Origin: Leptopterna dolabrata
Lineage: Eukaryota > Arthropoda > Insecta > Hemiptera > Miridae
Direction: 5' to 3'
Length of the DNA stretch: 64,000 nucleotides
NCBI GenBank assembly: GCA_954871275.1
Contig: OX940975.1
Location: 1,674,001-1,738,000 of the forward strand
Shown here: piece by piece, positions 1-11,452 of the stretch
Layout of the letters: the number at the start of each line of letters is the position of its first letter
How positions within the stretch are numbered: position 1 is the first letter of the stretch
The notes under the pieces: model-generated
Database searches by the model: none
Seen by the model: the letters and a program-made list of their open reading frames with translations, nothing else
What the model was told of the DNA's origin: nothing
Position numbers and translations under genes: made by a program

Positions 1-713
1 CTTGGACTTGATTCTACAAAACTCCATGGTAAAATTTCAAATTTAACAAATTTTGGAAATTAGCTGCGGCGAAGGGATTTGTACTCCACAGCCTGTAGGT
101 AGGTATATTTCAAATTTATCAAATGAATGAACTTTTCTGGAGTTATTAGGTGTGGGTAGCTTCTCGGATTTTATTTAAAAACTTCATTCAAAAACAATTT
201 CAGGCATATTTTTACATTGAGCAAATTTATGAAATTAGTTGCCTGTTAATTGAAGTGTTGAGGGGAGATTGATGCAGCGTGGTACCTCAGATATAATGAA
301 ACAAACAGATGCTTTTTACGAGTTTACATGGCGGGCAATCAGAAGGCGGTTATAAGTATGTACCTATATATATTATACATATTATACATAAATATAGGTA
401 GGTATGTAAAACTCGGCGCTGCGCGCCTCGGCGGGGGCTTCGCCCCCTGCACCCCCGGATGACAGCCTGACGGCTAAAATGTGGTGTACCTGACCCTTCA
501 GGTTTTTGTCCCCCTCGCTGTATTATATAAGATCGGCTGTTTCTTACCTTACTCCACGCGCGGCTCATACTAGACTCCACCTTTTTTGTTTTTCAGTAAA
601 AACATATGTATCACTTTATAAATACGGATTATTATGTAGGTACCCAACTACTATTGCTATCGTTATATTGATCGAGTAAACCGCTTTGTATAATTAGGTA
701 CCTAGGTCAGGTT
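1..713. other. Non-coding stretch, no gene seen
   Basis: No reading frame here looks like a protein. A GC-rich hairpin (GGGGGC-TT-CGCCCCC type) sits near 431-449, in otherwise AT-rich sequence. A short palindrome-like motif, CCTGACCCTTCAGGT, near 490 recurs in reverse near 2905, so part of this stretch is repetitive. Confidence 0.5.
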
Positions 714-2576
714 AAAACGCTGCAAATCCCTGCACAACGGTTTATTATTTTGTATAGAATACCCTTCTGTTACAGATCACAGCTCTATGTATAGATAACC
801 CGTCTATATCTATACATATAATAAAACAGTGTCTGTTTGTTTGTCTGTTTGTTTGTCTCGGCATCAATTGAGAACGGCTGAACGTAGAAAGTTGCGGCTG
901 GTACCATTTGACGCAGAATTTATCTGGGAAGGTTTATGAAAAATCCGCATTTGAATCTGTCCATCCGTTGAAACGCTATGAATGAAATACTACTAAAAAA
1001 CGTGTTATAATCACTTCTATGAGGACGTTTATGCTTATAATAACTTTGAACGGTTGGACGTAAATCCGATTGTAATTAGATTCTGGTTTCAGCTCGACGA
1101 GTACATTCAAGTGGTACTTCAATCAGGATGTTAGTGGGAGGGGGGTACAGGTTATGAGAGGGGGGGGGGGGGGTCTACAGAAATTTCAAAACTACTTGAC
1201 CAATTGGAGTGCAACTTTGGGAATTTGTTGTGTGAACATTGAGGAATGTTTCTAACCAGGTAGGGAGGGTTCATAGGATACGGGGGGGGGGGGGGGGGTT
1301 AAAGGCGGTTAGGGTTGGCATTGGGGAAGGTTTCTGATCAGTTGAGGAGGGGGGGATACAGGCATATTAAAATACATGACCGTTGGCTCCATTTATTTAA
1401 ATCGCAGCAACACGCATCGGTTCAAATAGTATAATATATCATAAAACAGTGTCAGTCTGTTTGTTTGTCTCGGCATCGATAAATGAGAACGGCTGAACGT
1501 AGAAGGTGGTATCTGTTAGTGGGGCCTGTCCTAAAGGGGGTGTCTGTTCTACCGTTGCGAAGCGCGGGTACACAGCTAGTAATATAATATGTACTATTCT
1601 ATACATATTATGTAGATCGCAGACCCTCCGTAGGTTGGTACCTAACCCCGTACTCGTTACTAGGTACCTACCTAAATCACGAGTTAAATGTTGCTAAAAT
1701 AATTCTGCCGATGACAAACAGTACCTAACAAAAAGAAACACACATAATGAAGTTCTGAAAAGAAATTGTTGATGAGGAGTGAATATAGTTGCAAAAGTAC
1801 CTACCAACAAACTCCAGCCCCTTCTACGTAGATGGTATACTGAACCGTTGTGTAATAATTTACCGTTGAGTAATGATTTACCGTAGTAATAATTTACCCA
1901 TCAATAATACTTCAACGTTTGTTCAAGTTTCACTACCTACCAACAAACTCCAAAAGAGCCATCATTTTTCAAATGAAATAATATCACAGAACAACCAACT
2001 CGACTTCATACTCCGACAATATAATCAGGTGATCCCTAGCAATGATTTCATCTCCGCCAAATTTCCTATTGTGGGCGCGTCTCTGGTTACGAGATTTGGT
2101 TTGAATTGTATACAATTTCATTCACACTGGTGTCGAAAATGCCTGTCGGTGCAAACTTCGGGGCCTTACTGTGAACGAACGGCTGGACGTACGATGCTCC
2201 GGATGGTCTTAAAAAACTCGCAAGTTCAAGAACTATTTAAAACCGTTAAAATTTTTTACGTAAACAAATGGTATAGGCGTTTTGAAAATTGCAACCCCTA
2301 TTTTGAACCCCTTAGAGATGACTCACAGTAACGTCGAGCTTCGAGGACCAACTAGACGCCGAACGGAACCTATAACCCGAATTTCATCAATTTTTTTTCA
2401 TGGTAACTAAGAAAAGTGGCCCGTACGGCGTACGGCGGACAGACAGAAATATTTTTATTGCAGTTTTGGATTCTACATATCTTGAAACGTAACCATCAAA
2501 TTTTGAGGGGGGGTAAGAATTTTTTTTTTTTCATGCTCGATTCCAATCGTTCATTATTGAAAATAATAAACCAAAA
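714..2576 (+). mobile_element. Family B repeat, full copy, split by a Helitron
   Basis: It begins AAAACGCTGCAAATCCCTGC, then GGTTTATTATT, and ends AATAATAAACCAAAA. The inverted repeat GGTTTATTATT/AATAATAAACC is at the tip of the right end but about 23 bp inside the left end. The body carries a short TACGGCG minisatellite near 2430. The Helitron at 809-1579 sits inside this copy. Very similar copies lie at 14377-15536, 56684-57767 and 60689-62677. Small open frames inside are not conserved in older copies and are not called as genes. Confidence 0.8.
809..1579 (+). mobile_element. Non-autonomous Helitron with an empty site elsewhere in the window
   Basis: The element begins with TC (TCTATACATATAATAAAAC) and ends with CTAG (GGGTACACAGCTAG). 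It lies between an A (808) and a T (1580) without target duplication, the Helitron rule. Joining the flanks gives exactly the uninterrupted family B sequence at 17179-17200. A second copy of the roughly 75-bp start region occurs near 1437-1510 inside the element. Two long G runs (near 1161 and 1283) are unusual. It has no coding capacity. Confidence 0.8.
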
Positions 2577-3229
2577 CATGCTTTAGCCGCGTAGTTTACT
2601 ACAACCAAGTGACAACCAAACAAGCGTCATTGTTTACTATCCATTTACAACATTCATTTATATAGTTATATTATGAAACTAGGATATAAATACCAAGAAC
2701 AAATACGAAATACATTCGTGATAAATCAAGAGCTTTCCAACGAATGGAAAACGATTTTTGTCCGATGAAAATGAAAGAAGTTTCATTTCCCTAGCAACTA
2801 CTCGGTTGTAAGTGAAAATCATTGTTAAAATACGCCCTACTTTTGTCTCACTATTTGGTCTCACTTTTTCCTGTCGCTTTTCGGCGGGGGGTCCCATCGC
2901 AAAAACCTGAAGGGTCAGGTTAAAATAAATAATGATAATAATTGCGTGCTTTTTGGATTTAGAAGCTGATGCTCTACCACTTTCATTCTTTGACTTTATA
3001 TATTTGTACAAGCCTTTTTGAAGGTTCGGCACTCTGAAAGTCTTTTTACTAGGGTTTTTCGTCGCCAAGTGTGGACGCGGCCGTAACAGCTATGGGTCAA
3101 ACGGCATGATACGCTGGTAAGCGACACTGGTTTTTCTGACTACCAAGGAATTTACAATTTATAAAAATATCGACTCTACGCGTCTGTTGACAGTTCAACA
3201 TCGACTTAACGAACTTCTCTTCCGTTCAG
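2577..3229. other. Non-coding stretch upstream of a possible exon
   Basis: No convincing gene. The minus-strand open frame at 2679-3068 has no recognisable domain and is low complexity. The sequence ends in a pyrimidine tract (CTTCTCTTCCGTTCAG) that could be a splice acceptor for the next feature. Confidence 0.4.
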
Positions 3230-3503
3230 TTCCGTTTTTGTTTACGACTTTCCGTCCTCTTTCCCAGTATTATACCTGGAGGACGATAAGGGAGATGCCA
3301 CTACTAAATTCCAAAATATTTTTCTCAGGGCTCTTGATGCCGCTTTGCCTGTTAGTTTCAAGGAAAATAACTCAGGGTGCTATGAAGCCGAAAAAGGTTG
3401 CCTTCGAATGCTTTTGAAGGATAAACGTGACAGATATTATTCTTTCAGAGACATAGCCCTTTCCACCAGCAATAAGGACATTGAAGCCTTGGCGAAATAT
3501 TAG
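3230..3503 (+). CDS. Possible 3'-terminal exon, unknown protein
   Basis: After a good acceptor-like CTTCTCTTCCGTTCAG there is an open frame of about 91 codons ending at TAG 3501-3503. It has no usable start codon near its beginning, as expected for an internal or last exon. The amino-acid make-up looks protein-like: a hydrophobic start, then charged stretches such as CYEAEKGCLRMLLKDKRDRY. I do not recognise a domain. No matching upstream exon was found, since family B and a Helitron occupy the space to the left. It could be an exon of a host gene, an old transposon fragment, or chance. Confidence 0.3.
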
Positions 3504-4059
3504 GAGCTCCTATACACAAGGAGTGGTGTGCATAACCCCAGAGCAAAATCTTTACTCTGCATAGTCTAACAAACCCTTCAGTTTCTATGCATGAAAACGC
3601 TTCAAATTATTCAAAACAGGTTTATTATTTACCTGTATAGATGCCCCATCCGCATAGATCACTGTCGGTGGTCAAAACCTACCCTCGAGCTCCCCCCAGA
3701 AAAGCCCTAAATCGAGAACTAGAGCCGGCCCGGGAACAACAGTTACATTAAAATGCACGGGATACAATAATATTCTATCATTAATTTTCTTTGTTATTCA
3801 TGAAGAGTAACTTTTTTTTCAAGTTTCAAAAGTACCTTTCAACAAAATCCAAACGATCCGTCATTTTTCAAATGAAATAACATCACAGAACGAACTCGAC
3901 TTCATTCAGCCATCCGTGATTATAATCAGGTGTTCCCTAGCAATGATAATATCTGGGTCGGATTTATTCGTTTGATTCACGATTACGTTGACGAAGCATT
4001 TCGGTGCAAACGAACGGCTGGTCGTGCAATGATCCGGGTGGTCCCAAAAAACGCTTTAG

Positions 4060-6921
4060 TTAACCCTCCAGCACTCGCTTCGGGTCATGGTGACCCGAGC
4101 CTCCGTTCAAAGGTGAATATTTCTCAGAACAGGCGTGTTCCCCCCTCAAAACCCCTTGCTAATCCTCCCAGTCGGCTAGATGCGCCTGTCAGTATGATTC
4201 ACGAGTCCGAAGAGTAATATTTTATAAGTAAAAGAGGTATTTTGACCCGACGCGAGTGCCTACGTTTTGTTTTTGGAACCGCGAATGACCCGACGCGAGT
4301 GAACTCGTAACTTTTTCTGACGAGGTGCTTTTGTGAATGTTTGCTGGTTTTTCCATTGAACACTCGCTCTCAGAAAATGGAGAAAACACTTTTTGTAAGT
4401 GATGATGAACTGTTGAAAGAATTAGAGCGGCAAAATTGTCAATCTCCCATTCAGGATGACGATGAGTTGGTCCCTGAAAGTGACGACGATGAAATTGATG
4501 CCGTAGAACGCCTCGACGACTGTTCTGAAAGTGAGTGGGAAGTTGATTCTAATGAAGAAGAAGAGGAGGATATCGCTGAGCAAGTTAACAGAAGGTCAGT
4601 TGCACATTTTCTTTCGAAAAATAAAAAATTCAAATGGTCTAAAGAGGCTCCTCCAACATCAAGGACCCGCCGAGAAAATTTAGTACTCATCTTCCAGGAG
4701 TTCGTCCAGGATTTCAAAATACAGATTCTCAAATGGATGCTTTCTCCAAATTTTTTACTGATGATGTAATTTCTTTATTGGTAACGTGCACTAATATAAA
4801 AATAGCTCTGGTAAGGAACAATTATTCAAGAGAACGGGACGCTCAAGACACGGATTATGACGAGATAAAAGCATTACTTGGTCTTTTACTTTTGGCCGGA
4901 GTTTTCAGGACCTCCCACACGAATACCAAGGACCTGTGGGGAATTGATGGCCCACAGGTTTTTGCACTGACAATGAGTCGAGAAAGATTTCATCTTCTAT
5001 TGAGATGCCTCAGATTTGATGATGTAAACACTCGGTCTGAAAGGAAAATAGTCGACAAATTGGCGTCTATCAGAGGATTGATTGATCTCATTGGATCACA
5101 GTTTGAAAAAGCATATACGCCATATGAATATTCTTGACTATAGATGAACAGCTGGTACCTTTCCGGGGTCGGTGCTCTTTTCGCCAGTACCTCCCGAATA
5201 AACCGAAACGATATGGTCTGGAAGTATTTGCTATAGTAGATCCTAAAACTTTTTATCTCTTGAAATTTGAAGTTTACGTGGGAACACAGCCTGAAGGACC
5301 ATTCCGCCTCTCGAATACAGCCGCAGATATTGTCCACAGATTGGTTGAACCAATACAAGGTTCGGGTCGTAACATCACGACCGACAATTGGTACACCAGT
5401 GTTCCTCTGGCACAATCCCTACTGTCAAAAAACCTCACATTAGTGGGTACAATGAGGAAAAATAAAGGTGAGATACCACCTTCATTTCAGCCAAGCAAAA
5501 CTCGCGAACAGAATACTTCCTTGTTTGGATTTACAAAAGAACTCTCGTTGGTATCATATACGTCCCAAAGAAAAATAAATCTGTGGTTCTATTATCATCC
5601 TACCACCACGACTCTGCAATTGATGAAAGTACAGGTGACCAGAAAAAACCCGAAATCATAACTTTCTATAACGCTACCAAAGGGGGAGTCGACAGTAACG
5701 ATCAACTCTGTTCTAATTATAATTGCGGGAGAGGTACAAACAGATGGCCGTTTGCGATGTTCAGCCATTTCTTGAATGTTTCTGGGATAAATGCCTACGT
5801 CACCTTCAAGCAAAACTCAGGACAAACATTTGTTCGCTCTACTTTCCTTCGCGAGCTGGCCCATCAGCTCGTTCAGTTCCATGTTGTAAGACGGGCCCAG
5901 CTACCAAGACTCAGGAGACCATTGAAACAGAGGATCCAGGCTTATTTGCTATACCGAGGAGTCGTGGTGATCGACGCAAACAACTCTAGTCAAAGTGTAG
6001 AGTCAGTACCAAAGAAAAGAAAGAGATGCCACCTATGTCCAAGTTCTATTGATACTAAGTATGCTATAAAGTGTCTTTTATGTGATGAAACTATTTGTAA
6101 GAAGCACACCTACCAGATCTGTTCAGAATGTCATAATTCAGGTGATAACTGATGCACGTAGTTATTGTTTTACGAAAATTCGTATTAATGCCTTTCTTGC
6201 CTTGAGATGTTTACTAACTTTTTCGTTTTCGTAATTTCTTTTCGCTTGTCAAATCCTCGTTTTGTTCAATATTGTTTTTTCATGATGATTTGTTTGTGAT
6301 TGTTTTTCGAGCACTCTATCTTCTTATTGTTCAATTTTGATCTCTCATTACTATCAGTCATGTTTGTTCTAGTGTAACTATTGAAGTTCTCCTTTCCACA
6401 ATTTTTGTGATAATTTTATTTTGAGGGTTCAATTCTCGTTTCGTTCAATGGGAATTATTGTGCTTGTGCACTGTGGAGACTGATGACTGGAGAGACTGAA
6501 AACCCCAAAAAATTGAGATTATTTATACAACGGTATCTTGCACCCCCTTGGGTCTATTGCCGAAAACCATTCATTTTGTGATTTTTCAACATTTAAAATG
6601 TCGATAAAAAATACAGAGAATTATTAGAAGTTGCACTATATATAGGTAAATGACGCTCAAAATTGGGACTGTAGTGAAAATAGTGGGTAAATGGCATGTG
6701 ATATTTGAGCTAAATTTAAAAATACCAAGGATGATCTCAATGTGCAAATGTTGTTATTTAAATAAAGAAAATTAGTCCCTCTTTCAGAATATGTGTCTAT
6801 TTTTTGGTTTTGTAACCATTTTACCCACAAAACTTGAATTTAAAATGGCTCGGGCCAAAAAGACCCGACGCGAGTGCTCACGTGTGTAAAACGACGCGAG
6901 TGCTGGATTTGAAAACGTTAA
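4060..6921 (+). mobile_element. piggyBac-like transposon, decayed
   Basis: A TTAA at 4060-4063 is followed by CCCTCCAGCACTCGC. The opposite end shows GCGAGTGCTGG at 6896-6906, and another TTAA is at 6918-6921. The CCAGCACTCGC/GCGAGTGCTGG pair is the terminal inverted repeat. The motif GACCCGACGCGAGTG is repeated just inside both ends (near 4236, 4281 and 6862, with part at 6893), which suggests subterminal binding sites. The right border is uncertain: by alignment to other family B copies it could lie at 6906 rather than at the TTAA. Confidence 0.75.
4377..6152 (+). pseudogene. piggyBac-type transposase (PGBD-like), frameshifted
   Basis: This is the DDE transposase of the surrounding piggyBac-like element, which would cut and paste it at TTAA sites. 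The start is ATG 4377, giving an acidic N-terminus (runs of D/E, about residues 10-75) as usual in the family. The catalytic core is visible with its aspartates in LTIDEQLVPF (about 5134), TTDNWYTS (about 5379) and GGVDSNDQ (about 5688). The C-terminus has the family's cysteine-rich zinc finger (CHLC..CLLCDETICKKH..CSEC, about 6028-6140). At least three frameshifts break it, near 4680, 5130 and 5560, so no single protein is made. The catalytic residues themselves remain, so inactivation looks fairly recent or is partly due to sequencing errors. Total length (about 590 codons) is normal for the family. Confidence 0.88.
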
Positions 6922-7139
6922 AAAAATCCATACCCTTCCATTGAAGGTTTTCGAGCTATGGTGTTCTGAAAATTCCAACCTCTATTTTTCACGCCTTAGA
7001 GATAACTGACATTAACGCCGAGCTTCGGGGTCCAACTTACTAGACCCCAAATGGGACCTATAAACCGAATTTCATTACCTAATCATGGTTCATGGTAACT
7101 AAGAAAAGTGCTAAGTACGGCGGACGGACAGAAATTATT

Positions 7140-7262
7140 GGTTTATTATTTTCAGTAACGAACCTTTGGAATCGAGGTTGAAAAAAATTTACCCCCCCCC
7201 CCTTCCGATTCCAAATTTGATGGTTTCCGTTTCAAGGTATGTAGAATCCGAAAATGCAATTT
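7140..7262 (-). mobile_element. Family B end fragment
   Basis: TTGGTTTATTATTTTCAGTAACG followed by a C-rich tract and a fragment matching the family B end (GATGGTTTCCGTTTCAAGG). It diverges after about 120 bp. Confidence 0.6.
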
Positions 7263-9287
7263 AAAAAAAAAGTTTAGATCAAGGATCAAAGCAAGGAAAC
7301 ATGGAACATGTTTTTGGAATAGGTACATGATAACAGAGGATATGGAAATAATTATGTAGAAAAACGTCTGCCAATTCGAGTAGGCTCCTCACTTGAATCA
7401 CATGAACGTACAGAATAGTTGGGTAGGTTCTTTATGATACGGGACCATCTGCGATCCAACCCGCGTGTACCCTCAAAATTTCATCTCTCTACGACTATTT
7501 TTCGCGTAGTTAGAAGCGTTTTAACACGTTCAGCGCGTCTCGATGGACAGGTCATCAAACCGTTTTCCTTGTGGTGCGTCTCGATGGACAGGTAATCAGA
7601 TACGGAGAGCGACCGACGTCCGAAATTCGGTCTCTGGGAAAGTCAATTGAGGACTTAAAAATCGATTCAGAGTTGAATATTACGCTTCGATATTGTATGA
7701 AGGTAGGGGTACCACTCGTTGTAGCCGCAGATTGAATACAAAATTAGAATCGATCATTGAAGTTGATATTTCGACTTTTGTGAATAAATCGATTTTCAGG
7801 CGATTATTAAATATTTCCTTATATGCTTTTGTGCTGCAACTCCTAGGGAAAACGCCCATATCATTTCCAAGTCGCCAACTACCTTTTTCCATTGGCTAAC
7901 AGCATTACAGTGAAGAGGGCAGGGGCTAACCTTCACAGAAGTGGATAGGCAACCCGCAGTACCGCCACCCTCAACTAGAGGGAGGCAAGAAAAAAATTTT
8001 CGCCTGGTGCGTTTGATGGACTGGTAATAAAAAAAAAAAAAAATTAAGAGAAAAATAAAATTTTTTGACGGTTTCCGTTTATTCATGATTTTTAGAGATG
8101 GGAAAACCACAATATATAAGGGTTCTCAAAATTCCTTTGAGAAACGGTCAACATTTCATGTTAGCGCATGCTGAGAGGGAAATTACAGTAAGATTCCAAT
8201 GAAGTTCATACGGAACCATCGATGTATTATACTGATCGACCCTCCAAATGTGAACTCATTTCAACGATAATAAATTAAGGTAGTTATGGGCACTCCAAGT
8301 ATTTCACGTTTGCGCATGCGCAGACTAAACGATTTTCATAATTTTGAAACGGGACCATCTGCGATCCAACCCGCGTATACCCTCAGAATTTCAGCTCTCT
8401 CCGACTATTTATCGCGTAGTTAGAAACGTTACAAGGAAATGGTCAATATTTCATGTTCGCGCATGCGTAGATCAAAGTTACATTACCATTCCAATGAAAT
8501 TGATTTGGAACTACCAAAGTATTATTCCTGACCGACCCCCCCAAGTTTGAATTGATTTCGACGATATTTAGGGTAGTCATGAGTGTTCCAATTATTTCAC
8601 GTTTGCGCATGCGCAGACGAAAGTTACGGTACTTTATCAATGATTTTGGTATGGGACCATCTGTGACTCAACCCGTACCTACCCTCGAAATTTCAGCCCA
8701 CTTCGACCAATATTTCGAGTAGTTATTGGTGTTGCAAGGAATTGACCACAGACAGACAGACAGATATGTTTCTCGATGTCTGAAACGGAAAATTGTATTG
8801 GAAATTTTCATTTTGGAGGACATGAACTTTTTTTACTCAATCACGAATCCAAGGCTTCCCTGCCTCCGGTAGGGTGGAAGCAAAAAAACTTCCTGGGATT
8901 TCCAAGCCTTGGACCAGCGACCTAACGCAATGTCATGTACTACACGTCGTCAGCTGCTTTTGGCGTTTTTCGGGTAGGTAAAACCCCCTCGACAGTTTTA
9001 AAAAGTTACTTTGTAGAAAAGTATAAAGCAGATGCTAAGGGAAGGCTGTTATTTAGTATTCATACTGAATCATATGCATGCAGTTGGCCTAATCAAATGT
9101 GATCCAACTCAAAATCAATAGGTACATCCTAACGGATATTTTGAACATCGATTGAACGGATATTTTGGCACCAACCGCACCAGTGTTGGTCCATTCTGGT
9201 TTATTAGCCCTATGTATTAGCTCAGCGACAAAATTTTTGAACATCTCAAAATTTTTCCTTTTACGTTGCAAGGAGCGTAGATTCCAA
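7263..9287. repeat. Degenerate dispersed repeat region, no gene
   Basis: GGGACCATCTGCGATCCAACC recurs in slightly altered form near 7440, 8347 and 8653. Blocks containing TTGCGCATGCGCAGAC recur near 8313 and 8607, giving roughly 280-bp partial duplications. CGTCTCGATGGACAGGT occurs twice, 41 bp apart (7536, 7577). A short CAGA microsatellite lies at 8750. Open frames here are short and lack domains. Confidence 0.5.
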
Positions 9288-9692
9288 AAACGCTGCTAAG
9301 TCCTTGTCACATGGATTTATTATTCTATCGGACATACCTACAGCAATGATGGCTGTTCATTTATTGTTTCTTTCTTGTGTAATAAATGAAATACATATTT
9401 TTGATGGTGCCCACAAATTTTGGGCACCAAAAAAAACTAATTGGACTCCACAATTTTTTTACAAAACAAAAATTATCTTTGATCATTGACAGTGCCATAT
9501 AATAATTGTCTTGATTCACCTGTTGATACTACTTTTAGTGTTATTATACAAATTTATGGTGATTTCAGAAATTTCCCAGGTTTTAGCTCATAAAAAATTA
9601 ATTTTGGGTACTGAACTTCGTTACAACCTCAATTCCTCACTCTTTGGTCAAAATCATATTCGGTGTTATCAACCTAAAAACATGGAAAACTA

Positions 9693-11229
9693 CACTCCTG
9701 CTCAAAATTAACGCACCACCATCCATTTCTTCGTTTATTACTTTTTATTTTTACTTATCAAGTATTTATCGGTTTGCATCACACAGGAGAGATAAGGTAG
9801 CCAAAAAACCTTACATTCTTGAAGAAAAAATGTTTTTTAGTAAAATCAAAGAAAAATTTACTGTTTGTGGTAAAATTATGCATTTGTTAATTGTGTAAAA
9901 AATTTAAACTCTATAGCTTTTGGATTTCAATACTTGGTATTACCTCCTCTAGCTCGAATGAGGGCTTGGAGCCTTCTACCTATGCCTCTAATCAAGTTTT
10001 GAATATCCTCCTGGGGGATATTGTCCCACTCCTCTTTCGCTGCAGTTTCCAGGTGATGAAGGTTGGCTGGTAGTGGATCTCTGGCTCGAATTCTTCTTCT
10101 TACCATGTCCCAAACATGCTCTATCGGATTCATGTCTGGGCTCCTTGGTGGCCAGTCGATAGTGGTGATGCCAACCTCCTGTAGATAACCAGTGACAAGC
10201 GCTGTGTGGTCTCGCATTATAGTGCATTAAAATGAAATTAGGACCAATGAAAGGGGCATATGGCACAACACGTTCTTCGAGGATACATGTCACGTACCTC
10301 TGAGCATTCAACAGAGCATTCTCGGCACAGTTACCCTCCCCCCTCCACAAAACATTACAGAGCCCCCACCAAAGGGTATGGTGCTTGAAAAACGGACTTC
10401 AGAAAACCTTTCCCCCTCTCTTCTCCAAACACTTCGCGTCCGTCTGGAGAATGTAGACTCACTCTCGTTTCATCTGAAAAGAGGACACGACTCCAGTCAG
10501 CATGTTCACGTGCGAAGTTCATTCTGGCTCTCCGATGCTGTCGGGTGAGAAGAGGGCCAGTAGCTGGTCTTCTGCATGTCAGATTGGACTCTCGGAGTCT
10601 GCGAGAAACTGTTTGTCTGGAAATTTCGATATTTCTCACGCCTCTTACCAAACCCTGCAGCTCTGAACACGTTGAGGTCCTTTTACGAAGTTCTGCAACC
10701 CTCAGAAATCGACCTTCCCTTGGGGTTGTGCATCTCGTACGGCCCTGCCCACGACTCCGTTGATCAAATCAGGTCTCCTGAAATCGCTGAATAGCCCGGC
10801 CGATCGTCGTATGGTGCACTCCCAATCGCCTGGCAACTTCTCTCAGCGAATGACCTTCCTCAACCAAAATTCTCGCTCTGATCGCATTTTCCACTGTCAA
10901 ATGTCCTCTGTTCATTATGAAACTCGTCACTCTGAATGCTAAAAAGCAACTTAGTGGCGTCTTCCAACCCATTGCGAAAGATAACCAACCGATCCCAACA
11001 AGTGCAAAGGTGACCAACGATAACAAAGGGTAAAATTCACAACTGAGCAGCTGTGCACCAAAAACTTCTCCTTTGACCCGATTTCTGTTCTGACGGTATG
11101 GCTACAAAATGTTTTTTGGGTACTTTATCTCTCCTATGCGTTATGCAAACGGTCAAAAACGTTATAAGTGAAAAGAAAAGGGAATAAACGAGGAAATGGA
11201 TGGTGGTGCGTTAATTTTGAGGAGGAGTG
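9693..11229 (-). mobile_element. Tc1/mariner element
   Basis: Terminal inverted repeats of about 40 bp: CACTCCTGCTCAAAATTAAC at the left and its near-perfect complement at the right (CACTCCTCCTCAAAATTAAC read inward). TA dinucleotides flank both sides (9691-9692, 11230-11231), the Tc1 target duplication. Length 1.54 kb is normal for the group. Confidence 0.9.
9927..10915 (-). pseudogene. Tc1-like DD34E transposase, inactivated
   Basis: The transposase of the surrounding Tc1 element. The start is ATG 10915 (MNRGHLTVENAIRARILVEE), leading into a helix-turn-helix (LREVARRLGVHHTTIGRAI). The core is recognisable: first aspartate in VLFSDETRVSLHSPDGR (about 10480), then LMHYNARPHSA (about 10220), then WPPRSPDMNPIEHVWD (about 10120) with the last catalytic glutamate. 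In the second motif the family has QDNARPH; here the aspartate is a tyrosine, so the active site is lost. Frameshifts near 10775, 10710 and 10360 also break the frame. Total length matches a normal transposase of about 330 residues. It is certainly non-functional but young enough to keep near-perfect ends. Confidence 0.9.
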
Positions 11230-11452
11230 TATATAACTTACAAGCTCATGTCCACTAAAACCTCCAAAAAAGCCCTCGAAAACCCCTATTTTTACACTCA
11301 TTTTTCACCCATAACACCGGGTGTATTCCAATCGAGCTGCCCAGCTTCGGAGCACAACCAGGACCCAAATGTGTTCCCAAAAGGTGACCCAAACAGTGTG
11401 CGGAAGAACGACGATTTTAGACCAAAATTCAACATTAATCACGCATATCTAC

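Larger units (their letters stand above)
3592..7139 (+). mobile_element. Old family B-like copy split by a piggyBac
   Basis: The left part (3592-4059) begins AAAACGCTTCAAATTATTC and carries the subfamily variant also seen at 44123. The right part (6922-7139) continues the B body (TTAGAGATAACTGACATTAACG) to a short TACGGCGGACGG tract and then stops. The piggyBac-like element between them arrived later. Divergence from the young B copies is clear. Confidence 0.65.
9288..11452 (+). mobile_element. Family A copy split by a Tc1 element
   Basis: It starts AAAACGCTGCTAAGTCCTTG, then TTTATTATTCT, and carries the family A body up to CATGGAAAAC at 9690. The body resumes at 11232 (CAAGCTCATG) and runs to about 11452, where it meets family A sequence in the other orientation. 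The Tc1 between the halves is the later insertion. Confidence 0.7.

Noticed and set aside
350..580. 76-codon minus frame
   Set aside because: Crosses a GC hairpin; arginine/glycine-rich without any domain.
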